From positions 1-6,399 of the forward strand of contig LGGY01000182.1 in assembly GCA_001509335.1 (NCBI GenBank): DNA of 6,399 bases. The letters run 5' to 3'. Origin of the DNA: Fidelibacterota bacterium 46_43 (GTDB lineage: Bacteria; Fidelibacterota; Fidelibacteria; Fidelibacterales; Fidelibacteraceae). The notes beneath the pieces were generated by a model. The model made no database searches. It saw nothing but the letters and a program-made list of their open reading frames with translations, and was not told the DNA's origin. The position numbers were made by a program, and so were the translations under genes. Of this stretch, positions 5,473-6,399 are shown one piece after another (the stretch's first letter is position 1; each line of letters opens with the position of its first letter).

Positions 5473-6399
5473 TTAAATTTCAAATTTGATTCCCTGTGCC
5501 AGGGGTAATTCGGTCCCATAATTAATGGTATTCGTCTGTCTGCGCATATAGAGTTTCCATGCATCAGAGCCGGATTCCCGGCCACCGCCTGTTTCTTTTT
5601 CACCACCAAACGCTCCACCGATTTCAGCCCCGGAGGTGCCGATATTCACATTGGCAATACCGCAATCCGAGCCCCAGGCACTGAGAAAGGTCTCTGCTTC
5701 CCGCAGATTATTGGTAAAGATTGCTGATGAGAGCCCCTGTACCACATCATTCTGAATATCAATAGCTTCCTGCACATCACCGGAATACTTAATCAGATAC
5801 AGAATGGGGGCAAAGGTCTCTTCCTGGACGATAGAATAGGAATTTTCAACCTCCATGATCGCAGGAACCACATAGCAGCCCGATTCATAACCAGGACCTT
5901 CAAGCACATCACCGCCATAAACCAAAGTACCGCCTTCTTTTTTCACTTCTTCAATGGCATCGGTGAACATTTTAACAGCTCCCTTATCAATCAGGGGTCC
6001 CACATGGTTATCTGTATCCAGGGGAGTTCCGATTTTCAGGGATTTGTAGGCTTTCACCAGGGATTCTTTCACTTTATCATAGACCGATTCGTGGATGATC
6101 AGGCGGCGGGTTGTGGTACAACGCTGCCCGGCAGTCCCCACGGCTCCAAAAACAATGGCCGGAATCGCCATTTTTAAATCTGCATCTGGCGTGATGATGA
6201 TGGCATTATTACCACCCAGCTCACAAATGATTTTACCAAAACGCCGGGCAATCACTTCATTGGCATGGCGACCAACGGCCGTGGAACCGGTAATAGAAAC
6301 CAGGGAGACCCGTTTATCGTTGAGCATCCGCTCCCCTACAGTCCGGCCGCGGCCAATCACCAGATTGAATATCCCTTCTGGAAGGTTATTTTCTTTCAG
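5473..6399 (-). CDS. ALDH7/antiquitin-type L-aminoadipate-semialdehyde dehydrogenase, N-terminus cut by window edge
   Basis: The frame is open to the right edge, so only the last 308 residues are seen out of about 500 usual for the family. The visible part begins inside the NAD-binding domain ('NNLPEGIFNLVIG'). 'SITGSTAVGR' follows, then 'CELGGNNAIII' with the general-base glutamate (residue 60 of the fragment) and 'GTAGQRCTTTRR' with the catalytic cysteine (residue 94), 34 residues later as in human ALDH7A1. The arginine just before that cysteine contacts the aminoadipate carboxylate in ALDH7A1. 'QEETFAPILYL' is near 192-202. The C-terminal stretch 'NVNIGTSGAEIGGAFGG', 'ETGGGRESGSDAWK' and 'ELPLAQGIKFE' is almost identical to antiquitin. 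The enzyme oxidises 2-aminoadipate 6-semialdehyde to 2-aminoadipate with NAD(P)+, the step after Lat, which begins 30 nt downstream. Names used elsewhere are amaB, pcd and ALDH7A1. The internal GTG at 6360 is not a real start. Confidence 0.95.
   Translation of the reverse strand: MKENNLPEGIFNLVIGRGRTVGERMLNDKRVSLVSITGSTAVGRHANEVIARRFGKIICELGGNNAIIITPDADLKMAIPAIVFGAVGTAGQRCTTTRRLIIHESVYDKVKESLVKAYKSLKIGTPLDTDNHVGPLIDKGAVKMFTDAIEEVKKEGGTLVYGGDVLEGPGYESGCYVVPAIMEVENSYSIVQEETFAPILYLIKYSGDVQEAIDIQNDVVQGLSSAIFTNNLREAETFLSAWGSDCGIANVNIGTSGAEIGGAFGGEKETGGGRESGSDAWKLYMRRQTNTINYGTELPLAQGIKFEI

Overview
All eight genes in this window lie on the minus strand, so transcription runs from the high-coordinate end to the low. 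Spacing is tight, Shine-Dalgarno sequences are good (GGAGG or GAGGA type), and base composition is moderate and even. There are no RNA genes, mobile elements or CRISPR arrays. The sequence looks like an ordinary bacterial chromosome. The gene mix (antiquitin-type ALDH beside lysine 6-aminotransferase, a short RsmI, and an SQR/DUF1641/DsrC/DsrE sulfur cassette) would fit a poorly cultured Gram-negative lineage, perhaps of the FCB/Marinimicrobia/Calditrichota kind. That placement is a guess, because no phylogenetic marker is present.

Region 1 (6399 to 4129, read leftwards) is a lysine-degradation pair. The C-terminal part of an ALDH7/antiquitin-type aldehyde dehydrogenase (cut by the right window edge) is followed after 30 nt by L-lysine 6-aminotransferase. 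Lat converts lysine to 2-aminoadipate 6-semialdehyde (in equilibrium with piperideine-6-carboxylate), and the dehydrogenase would oxidise this to 2-aminoadipate. The pair ends in a strong rho-independent terminator at 4069-4100.

Region 2 (4030 to 2648) holds two housekeeping genes: rsmI (16S rRNA C1402 2'-O-methyltransferase, a short form without the usual C-terminal extension) and upp (uracil phosphoribosyltransferase), 69 nt apart.

Region 3 (2493 to 1, cut by the left edge) is a four-gene sulfur cassette behind a 154-bp AT-rich intergenic stretch: an SQR-like flavoprotein disulfide reductase, a DUF1641 helical protein, a DsrC/TusE-family sulfur carrier that keeps only the C-terminal cysteine, and a DsrE2/DsrE3-type sulfurtransferase. 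Gaps are 15 nt or less, and one junction is an ATGA overlap, so the four proteins are very likely made together. The plausible reading is that a membrane-associated flavoenzyme produces or handles sulfane sulfur, which is passed along small carrier proteins. No dsrAB, hdr or tusBCD gene is visible here, so the end acceptor is unknown. This cassette is the most interesting part of the window.
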